A stretch of 64,000 bases of DNA, taken from an uncultured Acetatifactor sp. (GTDB taxonomy: Bacteria > Bacillota > Clostridia > Lachnospirales > Lachnospiraceae). The notes beneath the pieces were generated by a model, which was not told the origin of the DNA, searched no databases, and worked only from the letters and a program-made list of their open reading frames with translations. Numbering within the stretch: the stretch's first letter is position 1; every line of letters starts with the position of its first letter. Below, piece after piece: positions 7,734 to 14,534 of the stretch. The translations under genes were made by a program, and so were the position numbers. The stretch is taken from NCBI GenBank assembly GCA_910578995.1, contig CAJTSY010000006.1, positions 1 through 64,000 of the forward strand. The letters run 5' to 3'.

Positions 7734-8960
7734 ATGTTTCGTGTATTTCAGGAGGAAAAACTGATAACAGTCTGTATGTTTACCTTTCTGGCAGGCAGTA
7801 TTCTGCTCAGGATATTTCTGGGGATGCTGTACCGGAATATGATAAAGGAAACCGATAATATGGCTTCCACAAAGAACCGGCTGCTGAAGCAGTGTAAGAC
7901 GAAGTTTGCCAGCTGTTACCAGCTGGGAAACGGGGTTGCCAATATTCCCATATTTGTGGACAAGTTTCTGAACCGGATGACCCTTGGCCGCATGTCTTTT
8001 GAGACGCTGTACCATATGTCGGGGCAGCTTATGCTTCTGTCCGTGGTCTTTTCCGGGGTGGGGGTGTGCAAAAGTATTATGGGCGGAAGGACGGTGGGGG
8101 AGGTGCTGCCTTTCTACATCGTCAGTTTCTTTGGACTGTATGTCTATTTCAGCGTTTCTACCGTTGTGGACGTGAGGGGGAAAAAGAGGGTGCTGAAGAT
8201 AAACCTAGTGGACTATCTGGAAAACCACTTATCCCCCAGGATAGAGGTCACACGGCAGGACATGGAAATGTTGTACGGGGAGGCCGCTTATGAGGAAAGG
8301 CGGGGACCTTATGGCCGTGTGCAGGGCGGCAGAGGCGGGCGGGGCAGGACACGCAGGCCCGGCAGCAGGGGGAGGGGCCAGGCCAGGCCGGAGAGAAGGA
8401 GAACTGTGGAGCTGATGCCCATTGACAACAGGATGGCTGCAGGCGGCGAGATGCCCGGGGAGGAGACGAGGGACACAGGCTTCTACTCGGGACAGCAGCA
8501 GATGGTGCAGACGGGCCAGCAAATGCTGCAGACGGATCAGGTGATGGGAGCGCCGGTCCGGATGGCGGGACAGACCGACCTGACGATGCAGGACGGCCGG
8601 GTAACGGGACGGACGGCGCAGACGCCCAAGGATCCTCCGGTGGGGCAGACGCTTTCCAGGCAGGAGATCCAGGCGGCGCGGCAGGCATCAGCGGAGGAGG
8701 CATCCCTGGGGCGGCAGACATCCTTGGAAGAGGCATCCCTGGGGCGGCAGACATCCCTGGAAGAGGCATCCCTGGGGTGGCAGACATCCCTGGAAGAGGC
8801 GTCCCTGGAGCAGGAGGCATCGCTGGCACAGCAGGCGGCGGAGATCCGGCAGATGCAGCCGCTGTTTATGGAGGGAACCCCGGTGACGGAAGAAGAGGAT
8901 CCGGCGGCGGTGACGGAGGAAGAACTGGAGGCTCTGTTAAAGGAGTTTCTCACTTCATAA
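7734..8960 (+). CDS. Membrane protein with low-complexity repeat tail
   Basis: The ATG at 7734 is preferred over earlier in-frame starts because AGGAGG lies 7 nt before it. The 408 residues divide into an N-terminal membrane domain with about three helices (LITVCMFTFLAGSILLRIF; LMLLSVVFSGVGV; LPFYIVSFFGLYVYF), a basic Arg/Gly-rich linker from about residue 190, a Gln/Met-rich segment, and 11-residue repeats of the type EEASLGRQTSL encoded by 33-bp DNA repeats (about 8690-8815). The end is acidic. I do not recognise the family. The linker and repeats predict a disordered cytoplasmic tail; the repeat count probably varies between strains. Confidence 0.7.
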   Translation: MFRVFQEEKLITVCMFTFLAGSILLRIFLGMLYRNMIKETDNMASTKNRLLKQCKTKFASCYQLGNGVANIPIFVDKFLNRMTLGRMSFETLYHMSGQLMLLSVVFSGVGVCKSIMGGRTVGEVLPFYIVSFFGLYVYFSVSTVVDVRGKKRVLKINLVDYLENHLSPRIEVTRQDMEMLYGEAAYEERRGPYGRVQGGRGGRGRTRRPGSRGRGQARPERRRTVELMPIDNRMAAGGEMPGEETRDTGFYSGQQQMVQTGQQMLQTDQVMGAPVRMAGQTDLTMQDGRVTGRTAQTPKDPPVGQTLSRQEIQAARQASAEEASLGRQTSLEEASLGRQTSLEEASLGWQTSLEEASLEQEASLAQQAAEIRQMQPLFMEGTPVTEEEDPAAVTEEELEALLKEFLTS

Positions 8961-9004
8961 GGTATCCCCGTGGCAATTTATCCCTCAAAATATGGTCCGG
9001 AGAA

Positions 9005-9033
9005 TTGACTTTCCCCACAGGAACGGGTACAAT
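9005..9033 (+). promoter_or_regulatory. Sigma-A promoter for 2-hydroxyacid dehydrogenase
   Basis: TTGACT (9005-9010), a 17-bp spacer and TACAAT (9028-9033) lie about 30 bp before the start codon at 9065. Confidence 0.65.
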
Positions 9034-9064
9034 GGTATCTTAATAAAACAGTGAGGAAAAGTCT

Positions 9065-10027
9065 ATGAAGATTGTTATTCTGGAGAGAAACAGCGTGGGC
9101 ACGGATGTGTCTGTGGACCGGCTCCGGGAATTCGGGGAGGTCGTAATATATGACAATACTGTCACCATAGAAGAAGTGCGGGACAGGGTAAAGGACGCGG
9201 ATATTGTCATTGCCAACAAGTCGCCTCTGGGGGAGGAAACACTGAAGGATGCCCCGGGGATAAGGCTGATATGCGAATTTGCCACCGGATATGACAACTG
9301 CGACCTGGCATACTGCACGGCCAGGGGAATCAGGGTCGTCAATGTGAGGGACTACTGTACTGCCATGGTGGCGCAGCATACCTTTACGCTGGCACTGGCG
9401 CTGAGCCAGAAGCTGCCCTATTATGACAGCTATGTCAAGTCTGGACAATACAGCGCCCAGGGACGGTTTTCCTATTTTGACGTTCCTTTTTATGAGCTGG
9501 AAGGCAAGACATGGGGAATCGTGGGCATGGGAAATATCGGCAGGAGGGTGGCAAAGATTGCCGAAGCCCTGGGATGCCGTGTGATATTTCATTCTATCAC
9601 GGGAAACAGCAGCTGCAGGGAATATACCCGAGTGGATAAGGAAACACTGCTTACAGAGAGCGATTTCCTTTCCCTGCACTGTCCCTTAAGTGACCTCAGC
9701 AGGAATTTCATTGACAGGGAAGCCCTGGGGAAGATGAAGAAGACCGCCGTCCTGGTAAATGTGGCCAGGGGCCCGGTGGTAAACAATGCCGACTTATACC
9801 AGGCTCTGGAGGCCGGGGAGATCGGGGCGGCAGGACTGGACGTGGTGGAGAAGGAGCCGCTGGAGCCAGGGAACCCCCTGAGCCTTATTAAGGACAGCAA
9901 CAGGCTGATCATCACGCCCCATCTGGCCTGGGCCAGTGTGGAGGCGAGAAAGCGCTGCGTGGAGGAGGCCTGCCTGAACATAGCGGCGTTCCTGCGCGGT
10001 GAGGAACGGAATGTGGTAAATCCCTGA
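9065..10027 (+). CDS. D-2-hydroxyacid dehydrogenase (NAD-dependent)
   Basis: A 320-residue cytoplasmic oxidoreductase that interconverts 2-keto and D-2-hydroxy acids. The NAD-binding fold shows GKTWGIVGMGNIGRRVAKIA (about residues 150-170). The catalytic triad is visible: Arg in VNVARGPVVNN, Glu in DVVEKEPLE and His in ITPHLAWAS. The length and motifs fit the glycerate/hydroxypyruvate or lactate dehydrogenase group; the substrate cannot be read from sequence. A GtrA-type gene follows 18 bp after the stop and probably shares its promoter. Confidence 0.88.
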   Translation: MKIVILERNSVGTDVSVDRLREFGEVVIYDNTVTIEEVRDRVKDADIVIANKSPLGEETLKDAPGIRLICEFATGYDNCDLAYCTARGIRVVNVRDYCTAMVAQHTFTLALALSQKLPYYDSYVKSGQYSAQGRFSYFDVPFYELEGKTWGIVGMGNIGRRVAKIAEALGCRVIFHSITGNSSCREYTRVDKETLLTESDFLSLHCPLSDLSRNFIDREALGKMKKTAVLVNVARGPVVNNADLYQALEAGEIGAAGLDVVEKEPLEPGNPLSLIKDSNRLIITPHLAWASVEARKRCVEEACLNIAAFLRGEERNVVNP

Positions 10028-10045
10028 AAGGGCCGGAGGTGACAA

Positions 10046-10477
10046 ATGATAGAAAAAGCAAAAGTACTGTATAAGAAATACGAGGAAATTATCGTATACC
10101 TGATTGTGGGGGTCATGACCACCATTGTGGCATGGGCCGCGAAATTTATTGCCAATGCGCTGCTGTTTCACAATACCATGTATCCCACCCCTTTTGAAAA
10201 TACGGTGCTCAGCACCATTAACTGGGTGGCAGGGGTCATTTTTGCTTATTTTACCAATAGGAGGTTCGTATTTAAAAGCAGAGAGCCCATGAGGAAGGAA
10301 GCGCCCAAATTTGTGCTTTCCCGGGTATCTACCTGGATTCTGGACATCGTGGTGATGCAGGTGCTGACAGCGGTGAGGATTAACCTGGTGGTTGCAAGTG
10401 TGATTTCGGCGGTGTTGGTAACCATTGCAAATTATGTGTTCAGCAAGCTGTTTGTTTTCAATAAAAAGAAAGATTAA
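10046..10477 (+). CDS. GtrA family membrane protein
   Basis: A 143-residue protein with four predicted helices: IIVYLIVGVMTTIVAWAAKF, STINWVAGVIFAYFTNRRFVF, a helix around WILDIVVMQVLTAV, and LVVASVISAVLVTIANYVFSKLFVF. The FxNRRFVF and YVFSKLFVF motifs at the ends of helices 2 and 4 are characteristic of GtrA, whose members are thought to flip polyprenyl-linked sugars. It probably acts in cell-surface glycan decoration. It is convergent with the nucleosidase gene 22 bp away. Confidence 0.88.
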   Translation: MIEKAKVLYKKYEEIIVYLIVGVMTTIVAWAAKFIANALLFHNTMYPTPFENTVLSTINWVAGVIFAYFTNRRFVFKSREPMRKEAPKFVLSRVSTWILDIVVMQVLTAVRINLVVASVISAVLVTIANYVFSKLFVFNKKKD

Positions 10478-10499
10478 AAGATAGACAGGGGGCTCTGCC

Positions 10500-11204
10500 T
10501 TATGGCAGAATCCCCTGTATCATTTCCTTCACCAGGGCGGCGGAATGCCTGGCGGCGGCCGCTTCAAAAGCGGGGTAGTCCATTTCCGCGCTGTCATCCG
10601 CCTTGTCTGAGATGGCACGGATGATGACGAAGGGGACGCTGTTTAAATAAGCCCCGTGGGCGATGGCGGCGCCTTCCATCTCCGCACAGTCCCCCCGAAA
10701 CTGTGTGATCAGCCTGTCCTTAATTTCTTTGCTTGAAATAAACTGGTCCCCGCTGACCACGCGCCCGGACATGACATGAATGTCGGGATTCACTTTGCGG
10801 CAGGCCTCCATGGCCAGGGCGGTAAGCCTTGTGTCCGCCTCGAAGGCCTGGAAACCCATCTGGGGAACTTCCCCAGGCTGGTATCCAAAGATAGTGACAT
10901 CCATGTCATGGTGAAGGGCATCCTTTGAGACAAGGATGTCGCCAATGTCCAGACGTGCATTGAGGGAACCGGCTACGCCGGTATTGATGATATGGCTCAC
11001 TTTAAATTCGTCAACCAGAATCTGTACGCACAGTGCTGCGTTTACTTTTCCGATTCCGCAGCGGACGATGACCACCGGGACATTGTTTAATGTGCCTTCA
11101 AAGAAATCCATCCGGGCCTTCTTCACCACCGCGGACAGGGTCATTTCCTTCTTCAGTTCTTCTACTTCAAGTTCCATTGCACCTATGATGCCTGCTTTAA
11201 ACAT
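10500..11204 (-). CDS. mtnN: 5'-methylthioadenosine/S-adenosylhomocysteine nucleosidase
   Basis: Hydrolyses MTA and SAH to adenine plus methylthioribose or S-ribosylhomocysteine. The start at 11204 (MFKAGIIGAMELEVEEL) follows an AGAGGA ribosome site; a longer in-frame extension lacks one. The 234 residues are the usual size. Visible sites are the catalytic Glu in GAMELEV, VVIVRCGIGKVNAAL, INTGVAGSL, EMEGAAIAHGAY and AISDKADDSAEMDY with the catalytic Asp. It lies 90 bp downstream of luxS, so the two enzymes of SAH recycling are encoded together in pathway context. Confidence 0.93.
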   Translation of the reverse strand: MFKAGIIGAMELEVEELKKEMTLSAVVKKARMDFFEGTLNNVPVVIVRCGIGKVNAALCVQILVDEFKVSHIINTGVAGSLNARLDIGDILVSKDALHHDMDVTIFGYQPGEVPQMGFQAFEADTRLTALAMEACRKVNPDIHVMSGRVVSGDQFISSKEIKDRLITQFRGDCAEMEGAAIAHGAYLNSVPFVIIRAISDKADDSAEMDYPAFEAAAARHSAALVKEMIQGILP

Positions 11205-11252
11205 TTTTTCCTCTTTTCTGTGCGACAGGAAATCCAGAGCGTAAAGCCTGTT

Positions 11253-11282
11253 GAAGTATGTATGCCGCACGGTGCATACTTC
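11253..11282 (-). other. Intercistronic hairpin between luxS and mtnN
   Basis: GAAGTATG (11253-11260) and CATACTTC (11275-11282) form an 8-bp stem in the 90-bp gap. No T-run follows, so RNA processing or stability is more likely than full termination. Confidence 0.4.
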
Positions 11283-11294
11283 GGGCAGAGGGAA

Positions 11295-11774
11295 TTACAC
11301 GGGATAGACCAGCCTGCTGTCGTCGATGTCATACAGCACCTGGTCCAGGTATCTTTTTGCCAGGAAGTTTGCCATGGACAGGTTCATGTCCAGGTAGTTT
11401 CCGCAGTCCATGGGGGACGCGCCCGGAACCTCGCCCTTATAATCGCGGATGAATTCATACATCTGCCGTACCAGGGGGAGGATATCCCTGGAACTGTAGT
11501 CGCCTGCCAGCAGCAGGTAGAAACCGGTGCGGCATCCCATGGGGCCGAAATAGATGGTTTTGTCCTTATATTCCGGATGGTTGCGCAGAAAGGTGGCGCC
11601 CAGGTGTTCGATGGTATGGACCTCCGCCGTGTTCATGACAGGTTCTTCGTTGGGACTGGTCATGCGCAGGTCGAAGGTGGTGACGGTCTCCGCGCCAATC
11701 CTGTCCCTGCGGGATACGTAGACGCCGGGCTGAAGCCGGATGTGGTCGATGGTAAAGCTTGTGATTTTTTCCAT
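11295..11774 (-). CDS. luxS: S-ribosylhomocysteine lyase LuxS
   Basis: Cleaves S-ribosylhomocysteine to homocysteine and DPD, the precursor of autoinducer-2. The 159 residues carry the metal-binding HTIEHLGATFLR motif, GPMGCRTGFYLL with the catalytic Cys region, and SPMDCGNYLDMNL supplying the last metal ligand. The length is typical. It is the first gene of a luxS-mtnN unit with a clear promoter at 11903-11931 and a roughly 120-nt structured leader. Confidence 0.95.
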   Translation of the reverse strand: MEKITSFTIDHIRLQPGVYVSRRDRIGAETVTTFDLRMTSPNEEPVMNTAEVHTIEHLGATFLRNHPEYKDKTIYFGPMGCRTGFYLLLAGDYSSRDILPLVRQMYEFIRDYKGEVPGASPMDCGNYLDMNLSMANFLAKRYLDQVLYDIDDSRLVYPV

Positions 11775-11896
11775 AACAGGTATTCCTTTCGCTGTATTGT
11801 CTTGTTACTGTTCACCCGGTGCCTCAGCGATGGTTTTCGTGCGCATTATGCACGAAAGACCCGAGGGGATCGTTCCGGTGACTGGTATTCTCTCTG
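11775..11896 (-). ncRNA. Candidate structured 5' leader of luxS
   Basis: Between the predicted start site (about 11896) and the luxS ATG, the transcript can form a strong hairpin with arms TTTCGTGC and GCACGAAA (11835-11842 and 11850-11857). This is enclosed by possible CCTC/GAGG and bulged CACCGG/CCGGGTG pairings, giving a nested or junction-like fold. It does not match the S-box SAM riboswitch or the SAH riboswitch patterns I know. Regulation by a methyl-cycle metabolite is a hypothesis from gene context only. Confidence 0.4.
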
Positions 11897-11902
11897 CCAT
11901 TT

Positions 11903-11931
11903 ATGATAATATAGCCTTCGTGAAATGTCAA
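11903..11931 (-). promoter_or_regulatory. Sigma-A promoter for luxS-mtnN
   Basis: On the minus strand, TTGACA (11926-11931), a 17-bp spacer and TATCAT (11903-11908). The perfect -35 box and ideal spacing make this a convincing promoter. Confidence 0.7.
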
Positions 11932-12044
11932 TTTCAAAAAGGCTCATTGCTTTTTTTACGGAAGTCCTGTAAACTGGAAGGAAGGTTGTGGAAAATCCGG
12001 AACATAAATAGTTACTGTATACCATAAAAATTCGGAGGAATGTC

Positions 12045-12272
12045 ATGAATGCTGCGTCAATTATGAAGCTGATGAGTGCAAAGAACCAGTTTGGCAAAAA
12101 CCACCCCAAGTTCGAGGCTTTTCTGAAAAGTGTCTTTTCCAGGAAGATAGAGGAGGGGACGGTAATTGAAATTACGGTTACCAGGCCGGGGGAAAATCCT
12201 GTCACTGCAAATTTAAAGGTCATGCAGTCCGACCTGGAGCTGCTGGAGGAGCTGAAAGGGCTGACACAATGA
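12045..12272 (+). CDS. Small conserved-looking protein of unknown function
   Basis: A 75-residue protein starting at an ATG preceded by GGAGGA at 7-8 nt. It has an amphipathic N-terminal helix (IMKLMSAKNQFGKNHPKFEAFLKSVF), a predicted strand EGTVIEITVTRPGENPVTANLKV, and a final helix. No signal peptide or Cys pairs are seen, and the family is not recognised. Its stop overlaps the start of the following ATPase by 4 bp (ATGA), indicating translational coupling and a shared job. Confidence 0.7.
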   Translation: MNAASIMKLMSAKNQFGKNHPKFEAFLKSVFSRKIEEGTVIEITVTRPGENPVTANLKVMQSDLELLEELKGLTQ

Positions 12273-13126
12273 TATATTTGTCCCATTTTACATTTCCGGA
12301 TGTCGAACTGGAATACAGCTTCCTGATGGGGATCAGGCGGACGTGCTATGATACGGCCTACCCCTTTCAGGTGTTGTCCAGGCACGGCCTGCGGATGCTG
12401 GATTTTGAACCTGTGACGATCCTGTATGGGGGAAACGGCTCCGGAAAGACTACGGCGCTGAATGTGATCGCTGAAAAGATACATTTAAAGCGGGAGGCCG
12501 TATATAACAGGTCCAATTTTTTTGAAGACTATACCGCCATGTGCGACTACGAACTGCAGGAGCCGGTTCCCGGGGGGAGCCGGATTATTACCAGTGACGA
12601 TGTGTTTGACTTTGTGCTGAACCTGAGATGCCTCAATGACGGGATCAACAACAAGAGGGAGGAGTTGTTTGAGGAGTACTTGGAGAACAAATACTCCCAT
12701 TTTCAGATGAGATCCCTGAAGGATTATGAACAGCTGAAGAAGAGTTATATGGCCCACACAAAGACCCAGTCCAAATACGTCAGGAACAATCTGATGGACA
12801 ATGTGCGGGAGCATTCCAACGGGGAGAGCGCCTTTCTGTATTTTTCCGAACAGATTCATGAAAACGGGCTGTATCTGTTGGACGAGCCTGAGAACAGCCT
12901 GGCTCCGGCAAGGCAGCAGGAACTGATGAAATTTCTGGAGGATTCCGCGCGGTTTTTCGGATGCCAGTTTATTATATCTACTCATTCGCCCTTTCTGCTG
13001 TCCATGAGGGGCGCCAAAATATATGATATGGATGAGGAAGTGGTGGACGTAAAGAGATGGACGGAACTTCCCGGTATCCGGGCCTATTTTGATTTTTTTA
13101 AGAAGCATGAGGGGGAATTCCTGTAA
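12269..13126 (+). CDS. AAA/ABC-type ATPase (COG3910-like)
   Basis: A 285-residue cytoplasmic ATPase with one nucleotide-binding domain. Walker A ILYGGNGSGKTTALNVIAE is at about residues 50-68. An ABC-like signature region EHSNGESAFLYFSEQI lies near 185, Walker B LYLLDEPENSL near 205 and the H-loop ISTHSPFLLSMRGAKIY near 240. This arrangement matches the small SMC/ABC-like predicted ATPases (COG3910). The role is unknown; it is translationally coupled to the 75-residue protein, which may be its partner. It ends at a rubredoxin gene facing it across a hairpin. Confidence 0.8.
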   Translation: MIYLSHFTFPDVELEYSFLMGIRRTCYDTAYPFQVLSRHGLRMLDFEPVTILYGGNGSGKTTALNVIAEKIHLKREAVYNRSNFFEDYTAMCDYELQEPVPGGSRIITSDDVFDFVLNLRCLNDGINNKREELFEEYLENKYSHFQMRSLKDYEQLKKSYMAHTKTQSKYVRNNLMDNVREHSNGESAFLYFSEQIHENGLYLLDEPENSLAPARQQELMKFLEDSARFFGCQFIISTHSPFLLSMRGAKIYDMDEEVVDVKRWTELPGIRAYFDFFKKHEGEFL

Positions 13127-13155
13127 GGAAGGTGTATAGGGGGACGGGCCGTCAT

Positions 13156-13196
13156 AAAAAGGACTGCCTGCACCGGAAAATGCAGGGCGCAGGCAG
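13156..13196 (-). terminator. Terminator of perR-rubrerythrin-rubredoxin unit
   Basis: On the minus strand, CTGCCTGC and GCAGGCAG (13189-13196 and 13164-13171) form an 8-bp stem followed by TCCTTTTT. It lies 13 bp beyond the rubredoxin stop. Confidence 0.7.
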
Positions 13197-13208
13197 CTTC
13201 TCTTGTTT

Positions 13209-13382
13209 TTAGTTGTAATTGTCGATGCAGGGCTGGAACATGCTCTTGTTCACGCCGCAAACGGGGCAGCACCAGTCATCGGGAAGATCCTCGAATTTGG
13301 TCCCGGGAGCGATGCCGTGCTCGGGATCACCTTTCTCAGGATCATAAGTATATCCGCAGGGATTGCAAAAATATTTCTGCAT
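13209..13382 (-). CDS. Rubredoxin
   Basis: A 57-residue one-iron electron carrier. The sequence runs from MQKYFCNPCGYTYDPEKGD to a second Cys pair WCCPVCGVNKSMF, giving the two CxxCG knuckles that bind Fe. GIAPGTKFEDLPDDW is the classic rubredoxin centre. GGAG lies upstream of the ATG. It follows a reverse rubrerythrin by 56 bp and a PerR gene, so it probably delivers electrons to the peroxide-reducing rubrerythrin. It is too short for many ORF callers but is clearly a real gene. Confidence 0.93.
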   Translation of the reverse strand: MQKYFCNPCGYTYDPEKGDPEHGIAPGTKFEDLPDDWCCPVCGVNKSMFQPCIDNYN

Positions 13383-13438
13383 GGTAGTAAATCTCCTTTC
13401 TGAAATTTATGCCTTTAGCTAAAGAGGGGTATTTGCCC

Positions 13439-13978
13439 TTAGCTGAAGTACCTCTTTAACAGACCCTCAAATGCCTTGCCGTGCCTAGCCTCATCCCTTG
13501 CCATCTCGTGTACGGTGTCATGGATTGCATCCAGGTTGGCAGCCTTAGCTCTCTTGGCCAGGTCAAACTTGCCTGCTGTAGCGCCGTTCTCGGCATCAAC
13601 CCTCATCTCCAGGTTTTTCTTGGTGGAATCGGTAACAACCTCTCCCAGCAGCTCGGCAAACTTTGCAGCGTGCTCAGCCTCCTCATAGGCGGCCTTCTCC
13701 CAGTACAGGCCGATTTCGGGATAACCTTCCCTGTGGGCAACCCTTGCCATAGCCAGGTACATGCCTACCTCAGAGCACTCGCCCTCGAAGTTGGCGCGCA
13801 GGTCTTTGATGATGTCCTCGGGAACACCCTGCGCAACGCCTACAACATGCTCGGCAGCCCAGGTCTTCTCACCGGCCTGAACAGTGAACTTCTCGGCGGG
13901 AGCATGGCAGATGGGGCATTCAGCCGGCGCTGCGTCTCCTTCGTGCACATAGCCGCATACTTGACATACATACTTCAT
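13439..13978 (-). CDS. Reverse rubrerythrin (N-terminal rubredoxin domain)
   Basis: A peroxide-reducing diiron protein of anaerobes. The 179 residues have the reversed domain order: the rubredoxin knuckles CQVCGYVHEG and CPICHAP are within residues 5-30, and the four-helix ferritin-like domain follows (NFEGECSEVGMYLAMARVA, EKAAYEEAEHAAKFAEL, VHEMARDEARHGKAF) with the Glu/His iron ligands. The known clostridial homologue is strongly induced by oxygen and peroxide under PerR control; here perR lies 49 bp upstream on the same strand, supporting the same logic. Confidence 0.92.
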   Translation of the reverse strand: MKYVCQVCGYVHEGDAAPAECPICHAPAEKFTVQAGEKTWAAEHVVGVAQGVPEDIIKDLRANFEGECSEVGMYLAMARVAHREGYPEIGLYWEKAAYEEAEHAAKFAELLGEVVTDSTKKNLEMRVDAENGATAGKFDLAKRAKAANLDAIHDTVHEMARDEARHGKAFEGLLKRYFS

Positions 13979-14027
13979 AATAGTATCTCCTTTTTATTAT
14001 AAATTTTGAACTGCCGTAATTAAGTAA

Positions 14028-14423
14028 TCACCGGGAGCAGATACAGTTCCGGCAGGTTCCATAGAAATAAGTCATATGTCCTGCCACATGCCCTTCAAAA
14101 CCTGCCGCCGCCAGGGCGTTCAGGGAGTCGATCTGATCCGGATCCGCATCCAGGTCAGTGACGCCGCCGCATACCCGGCAGACAAAATGGTAATGGAGAG
14201 AGGTATCCCCGTCGAAATGATCCACGCCGTCCCCCACATTCAGGCGGTTGATTTCACCATTGTCGGCAAGAAGCGTCAGATTTCGGTATACAGTGCCCAG
14301 GCTGATGTTCGGATTCTGTCTGCGGACATTTTTGTAGACAATATCCGCCGTGGGGTGATCCTTTCTGGTCATCAGGAACTCTTTTATCAGCTGGCGCTGT
14401 CTGCTGAACTTTTGGGCAGCCAT
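14028..14423 (-). CDS. perR: PerR/Fur-family metalloregulator
   Basis: A 131-residue Fur-family repressor. The winged-helix part includes HPTADIVYKNVRRQNPNISLGTVYRNLTLLADNGEI. The dimerisation domain has the sensing His/Asp region GVDHFDGDTSLHYHFVC and the structural zinc pairs CRVCGG and CRNCICSR. Gene context with reverse rubrerythrin and rubredoxin favours a peroxide sensor (PerR) over an iron regulator. A palindrome matching a Per/Fur box lies between its promoter and start codon, so it probably represses itself and the operon. Confidence 0.87.
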   Translation of the reverse strand: MAAQKFSRQRQLIKEFLMTRKDHPTADIVYKNVRRQNPNISLGTVYRNLTLLADNGEINRLNVGDGVDHFDGDTSLHYHFVCRVCGGVTDLDADPDQIDSLNALAAAGFEGHVAGHMTYFYGTCRNCICSR

Positions 14424-14440
14424 CCTTCACTCCTTTGAAA

Positions 14441-14457
14441 TTAGTAATGATTACTGT
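14441..14457. promoter_or_regulatory. Per/Fur-box operator
   Basis: AGTAAT (14443-14448), G, ATTACT (14450-14455) is a perfect 6-1-6 inverted repeat inside TTAGTAATGATTACTGT. This is close to the PerR/Fur pattern of inverted ATAAT/ATTAT half-sites. It lies just downstream of the -10 box, where binding would block transcription. Confidence 0.65.
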
Positions 14458-14460
14458 TTT

Positions 14461-14488
14461 ATTATAATGCTTTTTCCTGGTTTGTCAA
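14461..14488 (-). promoter_or_regulatory. Sigma-A promoter for perR operon
   Basis: Minus-strand TTGACA (14483-14488), a 16-bp spacer and TATAAT (14461-14466). Both boxes match consensus perfectly, and the Per-box lies immediately downstream. Confidence 0.75.
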
Positions 14489-14534
14489 CAGAAAATGGAC
14501 ACATAAGGAAAATTTTATACTTTTATATTTTGCT

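Noticed and set aside
8690..8815. Possible CRISPR or minisatellite outside genes
   Set aside because: The 33-bp units keep one reading frame inside the 7734-8960 gene and encode 11-residue repeats.
11775..11896. S-box SAM riboswitch or SAH riboswitch before luxS
   Set aside because: The conserved core sequences of these classes were not found; only a candidate new structure is reported.
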